From: an uncultured Acetatifactor sp. | Lineage (GTDB): Bacteria > Bacillota > Clostridia > Lachnospirales > Lachnospiraceae | DNA length: 8,702 nucleotides | Reading direction: 5' to 3' | NCBI GenBank assembly: GCA_910588225.1 | Contig: CAJUQT010000086.1 | Coordinates: 1-8,702 of the forward strand | Part shown: positions 1 to 5,676 of the stretch, one piece after another | Position numbering within the stretch: position 1 is the stretch's first letter | How the letters are laid out: every line of letters begins with the position of its first letter | Made by a program: the position numbers and the translations under genes | Notes under the pieces: generated by a model | Databases searched by the model: none | Told to the model about the DNA's origin: nothing | What the model saw: only the letters and a program-made list of their open reading frames with translations

Positions 1-31
1 ACGAATACCATTGATAAGCCCAATAAGAAAT

Positions 32-40
32 GGAGGAGAG
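32..40 (+). promoter_or_regulatory. Ribosome binding site fixing the GH88 start
   Basis: GGAGGAGAG lies 4 nt before ATG 45 and overlaps the alternative ATG at 30, which has no Shine-Dalgarno of its own. The short distance to the window edge suggests this is an internal cistron of a longer operon. Confidence 0.75.
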
Positions 41-44
41 TAAA

Positions 45-1184
45 ATGACAGAGCAGAAATGGGTACAGGAAGCAGCAGACAAAATCAAATGCAAAATGCG
101 AATTGTAGCGGAAAGAAGCAGACACAAGATTCCCTATACTACAAAAGAGGGCATCCATGATGACTGTTCGGGAGAAAGAGTCGGCTGGTGGACCAACGGA
201 TTCTGGGGCGGTATAATGTGGCAGCTGTATCATGCCACCGGCGAGGAACTGTATCGGGAAATTGCTTTGGAGAATGAGAAAAAACTGGATGTTGTTTTGA
301 TGATGCCACGGACTATGGACCATGACAGTGGCTTTAGATGGCTTCCCACGGCAGTGGCAGATTATCGTCTGACAGACAGTGAGGAATCCTGTGACAGAGG
401 CCTGCTGGCAGCTAATGATCTGGCAGGACGCTTTAATCCGGCAGGACGCTTTATTCGGGCCTGGAATGATACAGGGGACGGAAGCAGGGCAGGATGGGTC
501 ATTATTGACTGCATGATGAACCTTCCGCTGTTGTATTGGGCGTATGAAGAGACAAAGGACCCCAGATATATGCAGATTGCAACTATGCATGCAGATACCG
601 CACAGAAATATTTTATCCGGGAGGATGGCTCTTCTAACCATATAGTAGCATTTGACCCGGCTTCCGGTGAGTATGAGGATACCTTTGGAGGACAGGGCTA
701 TGCGAAAGGATCCTCCTGGACCAGAGGACAGGCCTGGGCATTGTATGGATTTGTCTTGAGTTACGTTCATACGAAAAATGAAAGCTATCTTAATACTGCG
801 AAAAAAGTTGCAAATTATTTCATCATAAACATACCGGAAAACGGTCTGATTCCGGTGGATTTCAGACAGCCTGCAGAATGTGTGCTGGAAGATTCCACTG
901 CTGCCTCCATTGCTGCCTGCGGCTTGCTGGAGATTGCAAAGCAGCTGAAGGAGCAGGGAGAGCCGGGGCAGACAGAAAGCCACATTTACAGCAGGGCAGC
1001 TCTGAAACTTTTGAAGGCGCTCTATGAAGAACGCTGCAATTGGAATGAGAACCAGGACAATATCCTGGAAAAATGCACAGCAGCATTTCATGACAAAGAA
1101 CATGAGTTTTCCATTATCTATGGCGATTATTATTTCATAGAGGCGATTTGGAAGCTGACGGGAGAAGAACTCTTTATTTGGTAA
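45..1184 (+). CDS. Glycoside hydrolase family 88 protein (unsaturated glucuronyl hydrolase)
   Basis: GH88 enzymes act in the cytoplasm on oligosaccharides made by polysaccharide lyases, hydrating the 4,5-double bond of the non-reducing-end unsaturated uronate and so releasing it. The protein is 379 aa and matches the family in length. Asp94 (in MDHDSGFRW, 91-99) and Asp155 (in IIDCMMNLPLLYW, 153-165) correspond by motif, and by their 61-residue spacing, to the catalytic pair Asp88/Asp149 known from the Bacillus enzyme. Other family signatures are WWTNGFWGG (48-56), SSWTRGQAWALYG (223-235), LEDSTAASIAACGLLE (281-296) and the C-terminal YGDYYFIEAIW (359-369). There is no signal peptide. ATG 45 is preferred over ATG 30 because GGAGGAGAG at 32-40 sits 4-8 nt before it. 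One upstream frame stays open to a TGA at 46-48, so an upstream gene could overlap as ATGA. The substrate (host glycosaminoglycan or plant/bacterial uronide) cannot be read from the sequence. Confidence 0.93.
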   Translation: MTEQKWVQEAADKIKCKMRIVAERSRHKIPYTTKEGIHDDCSGERVGWWTNGFWGGIMWQLYHATGEELYREIALENEKKLDVVLMMPRTMDHDSGFRWLPTAVADYRLTDSEESCDRGLLAANDLAGRFNPAGRFIRAWNDTGDGSRAGWVIIDCMMNLPLLYWAYEETKDPRYMQIATMHADTAQKYFIREDGSSNHIVAFDPASGEYEDTFGGQGYAKGSSWTRGQAWALYGFVLSYVHTKNESYLNTAKKVANYFIINIPENGLIPVDFRQPAECVLEDSTAASIAACGLLEIAKQLKEQGEPGQTESHIYSRAALKLLKALYEERCNWNENQDNILEKCTAAFHDKEHEFSIIYGDYYFIEAIWKLTGEELFIW

Positions 1185-1200
1185 TCTTTTCCCTGTATCA

Positions 1201-1216
1201 GTTCAGGTTTCCGAAC
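1201..1216. repeat. Short inverted repeat after GH88 stop
   Basis: GTTCaGGtttCCGAAC can fold into a 6-bp stem with one bulged A and a 3-nt loop, 16 nt after the GH88 stop. It is followed on + by an A-run and only then by TATTTT, so it is a poor intrinsic terminator. It may still mark the end of the GH88 transcript. Confidence 0.3.
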
Positions 1217-1270
1217 AAAAAATATTTTAGGGGACGGTTCCTGCTGGTGGTAAGTAAAAATAATATCTTG

Positions 1271-1276
1271 TATAAT
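1271..1276 (+). promoter_or_regulatory. Consensus -10 box in the convergent intergenic region
   Basis: This is an exact TATAAT, followed 6-8 nt downstream by the start of a structured segment (GGCAGTGTC at 1285). The -35 position for 17-bp spacing (1248-1253, TGGTAA) matches TTGACA at only three of six positions, so the promoter rests mainly on the -10. If it is active, the transcript would start near 1283 and run toward the 3' end of the opposing esterase gene. Confidence 0.4.
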
Positions 1277-1282
1277 GGGGTA

Positions 1283-1400
1283 TAGGCAGTGTCAAAACTA
1301 TGACAAAAGTGATAGGAAGGCGCATGGAACAGCAGGTGGAAAACATGCGCCTTTTTGCGTTCAAAAGGAGGAATAGGAAGATGGCACCTGGACACTGTCA
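1283..1400 (+). ncRNA. Candidate small structured RNA or regulatory leader (unrecognised)
   Basis: Two nested inverted repeats are visible. The outer arm GGCAGTGTC (1285-1293) pairs with GACACTGTC (1391-1399), 9 bp with one G-U. The inner arm AAGGCGCATG (1317-1326) pairs perfectly over 10 bp with CATGCGCCTT (1344-1353), around a 17-nt loop. The inner right arm runs straight into a U-run (TTTTTG, 1352-1357), so it could alternatively terminate transcription near 1357. A small stem TGTCA/TGACA (1290-1294 and 1300-1304) competes with the outer arm. A strong ribosome binding site AAGGAGG (1365-1371) lies inside the outer stem. I recognise no known RNA family. It could also be only the GH88 terminator or a decayed 5' leader. 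Confidence 0.35.
1317..1357 (+). terminator. Possible intrinsic terminator (10-bp stem, U-tail)
   Basis: AAGGCGCATG and CATGCGCCTT form a perfect 10-bp stem followed by five T residues (1352-1356, partly in the stem). The 17-nt loop is larger than usual for an intrinsic terminator. It could end either the GH88 operon or a short transcript from the -10 box at 1271. On the minus strand the same stem is followed by TTCCTATC, so it is a weaker terminator for the esterase mRNA. Confidence 0.4.
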
Positions 1401-1458
1401 CCCGGCGGAACTGGGATATCAGGCGTCCTGTACGGCAAGCCAGTTTTCCATCCATTGA
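1381..1458 (+). CDS. Very short hypothetical ORF (25 aa) with a good ribosome binding site
   Basis: ATG 1381 follows AAGGAGG (1365-1371) by 9 nt and opens a 25-codon frame, MAPGHCHPAELGYQAS and onward, ending at TGA 1456-1458. From 1419 it overlaps the 3' end of the esterase on the opposite strand, so most of its length could be a shadow of that gene. I recognise nothing in it. A leader peptide, the surviving start of a lost gene, or chance are all possible, and chance is the default. Confidence 0.15.
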   Translation: MAPGHCHPAELGYQASCTASQFSIH

Positions 1459-2243
1459 TGAACCAGAGGAATCCAGGTGCCGGCAGCGCATTCCGGACCA
1501 TGGCCCTGAGTGTTAGTCAGGCGGTTGGCAAGAGAGAGTCCGTGACCGCCTTTTTCAAACAGGTGGAATTCCACTGGAATACGGTTGCTGACAAGCGCAT
1601 TTGCCAGCAATAAAGAATTTTGAACAGGCACACTCTGGTCTTCACAGGTATGCCAGAGAAAGGTACGTGGCACCTGTTCGCCCACACAGTTCTCCAGAGA
1701 AAGCATAGCTTTTTTCGATTCATATTCGGCCCCCAGCAGATTCTGGAAGGATCCCTTATGAGCGTATTCTCCTGATGTAATCACCGGATATCCCAGAATC
1801 ATTCCATTGGGACGCAGCAGTTCAGTTTCTGTGTTCAAACCTTCTGCCATCCATTTCTGATTCCAGAACATACAGTAGCTGGCAGCCAGGTGACCACCGG
1901 CTGAGAACCCTGTCACCACAAGCTGATTGGGGTTTATATTCCATTCACCGGCGTGACTCCTGATCTGCAGCACTGCACTGCCCAGCTCAAAAGCTGACGT
2001 GGGGAATACGGCCGGTGCCGTGGAGTATCTGAGGACAGACGCATGATAACCCATGGAAAGAAACTGCAATGCCACGATTTCCGCTTCTCTGTCCGAGGTA
2101 TAGGCGTAGGCGCCTCCCGGACAGACAATGACCATGGGACGCGTTTTAATGGTGATTTCTTTGGAGTCGTCAATCAGATATATGTTGCAGGCGGCGTATT
2201 CCATAGAGTGACTTTGTTTTACATCCAGTTTAAAGTATTGCAT
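1419..2243 (-). CDS. Alpha/beta hydrolase, acetyl-esterase / BD-FAE-like
   Basis: This is a 274-aa serine hydrolase, probably a cytoplasmic carbohydrate esterase removing acetyl or similar acyl groups from sugars. The triad can be read directly: nucleophile Ser114 in GFSAGG (112-117), Asp202 in CEDQSVPV (200-207) and His234 in KGGHGLS (231-237). The oxyanion-hole motif CPGGAY spans 41-46. The order and spacing fit the short esterase/lipase families that accompany hemicellulose and uronide degradation. No signal peptide is seen. It is read from ATG 2241-2243, with AAAGGAAA about 10 nt upstream on the minus strand. It is convergent with GH88, so the two are not co-transcribed, but their proximity suggests a shared glycan-utilisation context. 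The exact substrate is unknown, and a peptidase or carboxylesterase role is not excluded. Confidence 0.88.
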   Translation of the reverse strand: MQYFKLDVKQSHSMEYAACNIYLIDDSKEITIKTRPMVIVCPGGAYAYTSDREAEIVALQFLSMGYHASVLRYSTAPAVFPTSAFELGSAVLQIRSHAGEWNINPNQLVVTGFSAGGHLAASYCMFWNQKWMAEGLNTETELLRPNGMILGYPVITSGEYAHKGSFQNLLGAEYESKKAMLSLENCVGEQVPRTFLWHTCEDQSVPVQNSLLLANALVSNRIPVEFHLFEKGGHGLSLANRLTNTQGHGPECAAGTWIPLVHQWMENWLAVQDA

Positions 2244-2305
2244 AAAATTCGGTTTCCTTTCTGCCCGTTCCGGCGGGTCTGGTTAGCGATATGCAGATGA
2301 TAGTG

Positions 2306-2331
2306 ACAGTTCAGTGAAATGATTGAACTGT
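2306..2331. promoter_or_regulatory. Operator-like inverted repeat upstream of the esterase
   Basis: ACAGTTCA (2306-2313) and TGAACTGT (2324-2331) form a perfect 8-bp inverted repeat with a 10-bp spacer, so half-sites are 18 bp apart centre to centre, about two helical turns. It lies 63-88 bp upstream of the esterase start, where a promoter operator would be expected. TATCAT (minus strand, 2302-2297) beside it is a possible -10, but no good -35 is seen. The geometry fits a dimeric regulator, whose family cannot be named from the site alone. Confidence 0.45.
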
Positions 2332-2702
2332 TATCGATTATATGCCCTGATGTTCAAAAAGACAAGATAATTCTTCTCAAAGTCAGCCCTAAAGTTGTCT
2401 TTTGTGGTATTCTTTGGAACTTTAACAGATATTTATAAGGAACATCTGGTAATTTGCAAAATGAAAGCCAGAATTACATAGTATTAATATGGAGAAACGG
2501 AAGTCTGTTTTACAGGAAAAAAAGAGGATTTGATATGGTCCGTTTGTTCCATAACGTTTTAGATATTTCAAGAAAATTAAAGCCGAAAATTCCCTTAATT
2601 GGTGAGAATTCCATACCTTTGCGTCATGAAATTGAAGTTGAACTGCTTCTTTAAATTCGGCTTGTAAAGATTTTTATTTAATATATAAATCAGAATTCGA
2701 AG
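2332..2702. other. AT-rich gene-poor spacer
   Basis: There is no convincing gene here. One + frame (ATG 2454 to TAA 2652-2654, 66 codons) contains a protein-like stretch around VRLFHNVLDISRKLKPKIP but has no clear ribosome binding site, no recognisable family and no conserved motif. It may be a remnant of a lost gene. AAGCCGAA (2580-2587) and TTCGGCTT (2656-2663) are inverted copies 68 nt apart, too far to be a simple hairpin. Base composition is visibly more AT-rich than the flanking GH88/esterase and ankyrin genes, and this continues through the decayed DUF3795 gene. Confidence 0.5.
2662..2689 (+). promoter_or_regulatory. Possible promoter for the DUF3795 remnant
   Basis: TTGTAA (2662-2667) and TATAAA (2684-2689) are separated by 16 bp. 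Each matches its consensus hexamer moderately. The region is very AT-rich, so chance matches are likely. It lies 22 bp upstream of the proposed TTG start. Confidence 0.3.
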
Positions 2703-2711
2703 GTGAAATTA

Positions 2712-2975
2712 TTGAAAGAGAAAATAACATTGTGTGGTGATAATTGTCTTGAATGCCCAAGATACAGTGCGCATATTGACGAGGAACTGAAGGCAGTTGC
2801 AGAACTGTGGTACAAAGCAGGATGGAGAGATCGTGTTGTATCAAATGAAGAAATTGTCTGTAGTGGTTGTTCTTTACATAAATAATGTACGAAGTGTAAA
2901 GAAGTCTGCTCTGAACAAGAATATATCATTTTGAAAAAGACATTTTTTGAAAAAGAGAATAACTTAAAAAAGTAG
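2712..2975 (+). pseudogene. DUF3795 protein, internally deleted remnant
   Basis: The first part encodes the conserved N-terminus of DUF3795, a small cysteine-rich, probably metal-binding family of unknown function: CGDNC, CPRY, EELKAVAELW, WRDRVVSNEEI and CSGCSLHK, then TAA at 2883-2885. After that stop, in the same frame, lies a clear family C-terminus: KCKEVCSEQEY, KKTFFEKENNL, then TAG at 2973-2975. The middle cysteine cluster expected between them (roughly 30-40 residues, from memory of the family) is absent. The simplest reading is an in-frame internal deletion plus a nonsense change at HK-stop-CT. TTG 2712 is preferred because AAGGTGA (2699-2705) lies 6 nt before it. GTG 2703 would overlap that ribosome binding site and would make the short product 60 aa. 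The 57-60 aa N-terminal fragment could still be translated. Confidence 0.75.
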
Positions 2976-3001
2976 AATAATGAAATCGAATGTTTCAAAT
3001 A

Positions 3002-3030
3002 TGGACATGTCCTCTCCCCTGTAGTATAAT
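3002..3030 (+). promoter_or_regulatory. Promoter of the ankyrin gene with overlapping palindrome
   Basis: TGGACA (3002-3007) and TATAAT (3025-3030) are separated by exactly 17 bp, a near-consensus housekeeping promoter. A perfect 10-bp palindrome GGACATGTCC (3003-3012) covers the -35 box and is a candidate operator. The leader is about 100 nt and contains GCATTC (3064-3069) and GAATGC (3103-3108), which could pair. Confidence 0.6.
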
Positions 3031-3140
3031 GTGTTCATATCACAGAAACCGCTTTGCGAATCCTGCATTCAAAGGACGATTCCCGGAAGGAAACGGCTGA
3101 ATGAATGCTTTTGACCGTAAAAGCGATACGGAGGTAGAAT

Positions 3141-4121
3141 ATGCAGCTGGACGATTTATTTATAAAAGCATGTCAGAACGGACAGAAGAGTGTGGTGATT
3201 ACTTTTCTGAAAAGGGGCGGCATCAATGTGGACAAAAGGGATGCGGGCGGCTTTACACCGCTTCATTATGCCTGTAAAAAAGGAGCGAGAGATATTGTCA
3301 AACTTCTGATTGACAATCAGGCAGATGTGAATCTGGCCTCGAATACCAGTGTCACACCCCTTCATTTTGCGGGAACAGTAGGGAATCAGGAGATTATACA
3401 GTGCCTTCTGGATGCAGGGGCGGATATCAATGCCACGGACAAAGAGGGAAAAAGCGTCCTGATTTACAGTGTGCTTGCCAAAAAGGTGGAGGCGGCAAAG
3501 TATCTGATTGCAAAGGGAGCGGACATTGCGGTTAAGGACAACGATAACCGGACGGCACTGGACTATGCGAATGCGCTGGGGCTGCCTTATCTGGTGGCGG
3601 AGGTATCGCCGGAGGGGTTCGGAGAGACAGATGCTCATGGCAATACCCCCCTTCACCAGTCCTGTTTCAACGGACAGAGCGAAGTCGTGAAAGTGATGCT
3701 GGCGAAGGGGAATGTGGATGTAAATGCGGTAAACAATGACGGAGAGACACCGCTGTTTATTGCGGTGATGGAAGATAATATCTATGTGTCCGAGCTTCTG
3801 CTGGAGGCGGGAGCAGAGGCAGATAAGGCTACCAATGCAGGGGACAGTCCGATTCATGCAGCGGCGGAAAACGAGAATGAACATATGGTGGATATACTGA
3901 TCCGGCATGGGGCGAATGTGAACGGCAGAAACCGGGACGGAGAGACTGCACTGATTATCGGCGCCAGGAACGGCCTGAACAATGTGGTGGCAAAGCTGCT
4001 GGAAAAAGGAGCCGATGTCACCTGTGCGGACGAGGAAGAACATACTGCTCTCTATTATGCTACAGAAAAAGGCTATAATGAGATTGTGGAGCTGCTTCTG
4101 ATGGCTGGAGCGGAAAGCTGA
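3141..4121 (+). CDS. Ankyrin-repeat protein
   Basis: This 326-aa protein is built almost entirely of about ten ankyrin repeats of roughly 33 residues. Unit starts are near residues 1 (degenerate cap), 36, 69, 102, 136 (truncated), 167, 202, 235, 268 and 301. The repeated cores are TPLHYACKKG, TPLHFAGTVG, TPLHQSCFNG, TPLFIAVMED, SPIHAAAENE and TALYYATEKG, each followed by an L-rich second helix and a GAD-N-type turn. Ankyrin repeats bind proteins and have no catalytic role. No signal peptide, membrane segment or enzymatic domain is seen, so it is probably cytoplasmic. GGAGGT (3130-3135) sits 5 nt before ATG. The short fifth unit breaks the periodicity around residues 136-165 and may form a hinge. 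It lies upstream of pilT in the same orientation but with 245 bp and a second promoter between. Its partner is unknown. Confidence 0.9.
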   Translation: MQLDDLFIKACQNGQKSVVITFLKRGGINVDKRDAGGFTPLHYACKKGARDIVKLLIDNQADVNLASNTSVTPLHFAGTVGNQEIIQCLLDAGADINATDKEGKSVLIYSVLAKKVEAAKYLIAKGADIAVKDNDNRTALDYANALGLPYLVAEVSPEGFGETDAHGNTPLHQSCFNGQSEVVKVMLAKGNVDVNAVNNDGETPLFIAVMEDNIYVSELLLEAGAEADKATNAGDSPIHAAAENENEHMVDILIRHGANVNGRNRDGETALIIGARNGLNNVVAKLLEKGADVTCADEEEHTALYYATEKGYNEIVELLLMAGAES

Positions 4122-4257
4122 GGCAGGGATACCATTACTGGCATGGAAAGGATAATGGATTAATATGTCAGCTACGTGAAGAGGATGAGCGTAATGTGAA
4201 TCTGGTATGTACCGCGAGGCGGAGAAAAGGGCAGAGAATTTACGCAAATAGGCAGTC

Positions 4258-4292
4258 ATCTGGTTGTCAGATTCGGCGCGGCATGATATAAT
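4258..4292 (+). promoter_or_regulatory. pilT promoter with extended -10 and a -35 inverted repeat
   Basis: TTGTCA (4264-4269) lies 17 bp upstream of TATAAT (4287-4292), and TG at 4284-4285 makes an extended -10 (TGaTATAAT). This is the strongest promoter in the window. A small inverted repeat ATCTG-N5-CAGAT (4258-4272) straddles the -35 and could be an operator. The leader is about 70 nt. The rest of the 4122-4257 gap shows no gene and no convincing terminator; CCATTA and TATAATGG-type matches there lack a U-run. Confidence 0.65.
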
Positions 4293-4366
4293 GACTTTAC
4301 TTTTGTGGAAACAACGAATGTTCATCCATAAATCAGAATCCAGACTTTTGAAGGAAAGGTGAAATT

Positions 4367-5422
4367 ATGTCTGTGATAGCTGCCATGTTGGAAGAAATAC
4401 TACATACGGCCAGGGCGGCCGGTGCCAGCGACGTTCATCTGGCGGCGGGAATGCCGCCCAGAATGCGTGTAAACGGCGCGCTTGTCACGATGGGGTATTC
4501 CAGGATACTGCCTTCGGATACGCTGGATATTCTGATTCATGTGATGCCGGAAGCTCAAAGGAGCAGTTTTGAGGAAAAGGGAGAATGTGATTTTTCTTTT
4601 TCTCTTCCAGAGTGTGGACGATGCAGAGCCAATGCCTACAAGCAGAGAGGCAGTGTGGCACTGGCACTTCATTTGGTAGATAAGGAGATTCCGCTGCCGG
4701 AGGAGCTGGGAATGCCGGAGTCTGTCATCAGACTGCATGAGAAGGCCAGCGGGCTTGTGCTGGTAACAGGACCCTCTGGAAGCGGCAGAACCGCGACACT
4801 GGCGGCATTGGTGGAGCAGATTAACGAGAACAGAGACGCCTTGGTAATTACACTGGAGCATCCCGTAGAGTACATATATCAGCATAAAAGATCCATGATA
4901 AATCAGCGTGAAATCGGGTTGGACAGCAGAAGTTATGTGGATGCGCTGGATGCGGCTCTCCGGGAGGATCCGGATGTGATTCTGGTAGGGGAACTGCGGG
5001 ACGCGGAGACCGTCAGTGCGGCTATAACGGCGGCAGAAACGGGACATCTGGTGTTGTCCGCATTGCACGCATCTAATGTGACTAATGCGGTGGAAAGTAT
5101 TATTGACCTTTTTCCATTGTACAGACAGGAGAGCCTGCGCAGTCGTCTTGCCGACGTACTGGAGGCTGTTGTTGCTCAGAGACTGCTTCCTGCCGGAGAC
5201 GAGAGCGGACGCGCGGCGGCTTTTGAGATATTGCTTGCATGCCCTGAAATGCGGGATGCTGTCCGCAGCGGCAGGACATCCTTGCTGCCCGGGATAATGC
5301 AGGGTGGCAGAGAACAGGGAATGATTACTCTGGATGAGTCTCTCAGTCAGCTGTATGCAGAGGGAAAGATTGATAAAAGTACGGTGAACCATTACATGCA
5401 GGTGATGGACGGGCTGGTATAA
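4367..5422 (+). CDS. pilT: PilT-family type IV pilus retraction ATPase
   Basis: PilT is a hexameric cytoplasmic motor that depolymerises type IV pili, powering twitching or DNA uptake. The 351-aa length and domain order match: an N-terminal PAS-like region with ASDVHLAAGMPPRMRVNG (20-37), Walker A GPSGSGRT (135-142), Asp box LEHPVEY (163-169), NQREIG (179-184), Walker B DPDVILVGELRD (201-212), His box TGHLVLSALHASN (225-237), FP at 249-250, QRLLP (271-275) and a C-terminal GMITLDESLSQLY (318-330). Unusual points: the Walker A lysine is Arg141, the Asp-box EDP is EHP, and the family AIRNLIRE motif is only loosely present as MRDAVRSGR (295-303). AAGGTGA (4356-4362) precedes the ATG by 4 nt. No pilus assembly ATPase, pilin or platform gene lies alongside, so it is an orphan here. 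Its activity may be weakened or specialised. Confidence 0.88.
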   Translation: MSVIAAMLEEILHTARAAGASDVHLAAGMPPRMRVNGALVTMGYSRILPSDTLDILIHVMPEAQRSSFEEKGECDFSFSLPECGRCRANAYKQRGSVALALHLVDKEIPLPEELGMPESVIRLHEKASGLVLVTGPSGSGRTATLAALVEQINENRDALVITLEHPVEYIYQHKRSMINQREIGLDSRSYVDALDAALREDPDVILVGELRDAETVSAAITAAETGHLVLSALHASNVTNAVESIIDLFPLYRQESLRSRLADVLEAVVAQRLLPAGDESGRAAAFEILLACPEMRDAVRSGRTSLLPGIMQGGREQGMITLDESLSQLYAEGKIDKSTVNHYMQVMDGLV

Positions 5423-5514
5423 ATGAGCTGACAAACAGTGGATGACAGACTTATGATACGCATTGAAGATTGACAATAATACTTGATGCTTAGATCTTTC
5501 TCTATGTATTCTAT

Positions 5515-5539
5515 GATCTGTGAGCAGGACTCACAGATC
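5515..5539. repeat. 10-bp perfect inverted repeat downstream of pilT
   Basis: GATCTGTGAG (5515-5524) and CTCACAGATC (5530-5539) flank a 5-nt loop. The hairpin is strong but is followed by CCCATG rather than a U-run, so it is not a canonical terminator on +. It may stabilise the pilT mRNA 3' end. Confidence 0.6.
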
Positions 5540-5634
5540 CCCATGCAGCAGGCTGCAGCATTATGCATGAAAAGCAGGGCAATAAAGAGAATTGCCTGAG
5601 GGTTTACTGTGAAGATGCACACAAACCTGCTATC

Positions 5635-5676
5635 ATGCATACCATAGAAAGCAAGTAAGCATTCTATGGTATGCAT
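5635..5676. repeat. 15-bp perfect inverted repeat
   Basis: ATGCATACCATAGAA (5635-5649) and TTCTATGGTATGCAT (5662-5676) are perfectly complementary around a 12-nt spacer that can pair by two more G-C pairs. A smaller stem, TGAGC (5677-5681) with GCTCA (5688-5692), begins at the next base and runs into ATTTTGTC. Together they may be a transcription end, a protein-binding site or a miniature mobile-element trace. The sequence alone does not decide. Confidence 0.65.

Noticed and set aside
1..48. End of an upstream gene
   Set aside because: Three frames end differently (stops at 12-14, 41-43 and 46-48) and too few residues are visible to choose; only the operon suggestion is retained.
1198..1491. 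97-codon minus frame overlapping the esterase 3' end
   Set aside because: It overlaps the esterase in another frame, has no ribosome binding site and shows no protein-like motif.
2454..2654. 66-codon + frame as a real gene
   Set aside because: No ribosome binding site, no recognised family, AT-rich decayed surroundings; kept only as a note in the spacer entry.
3141..4121. Ankyrin DNA as a tandem repeat or CRISPR-like array
   Set aside because: The periodicity is at the protein level (about 33 aa); the DNA units are diverged and lack identical repeats or spacers.
3156..4325. Long (389-codon) open frame on the minus strand across the ankyrin gene
   Set aside because: It is the antisense of a regular ankyrin coding sequence, has no ribosome binding site, and its Cys/His/Arg-rich composition fits no family; the + strand gene has clear repeats, promoter and ribosome binding site.
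4400..5476. Long (358-codon) open frame on the minus strand across pilT
   Set aside because: It is a shadow of a clearly recognised PilT gene, with no ribosome binding site and no recognisable domain.
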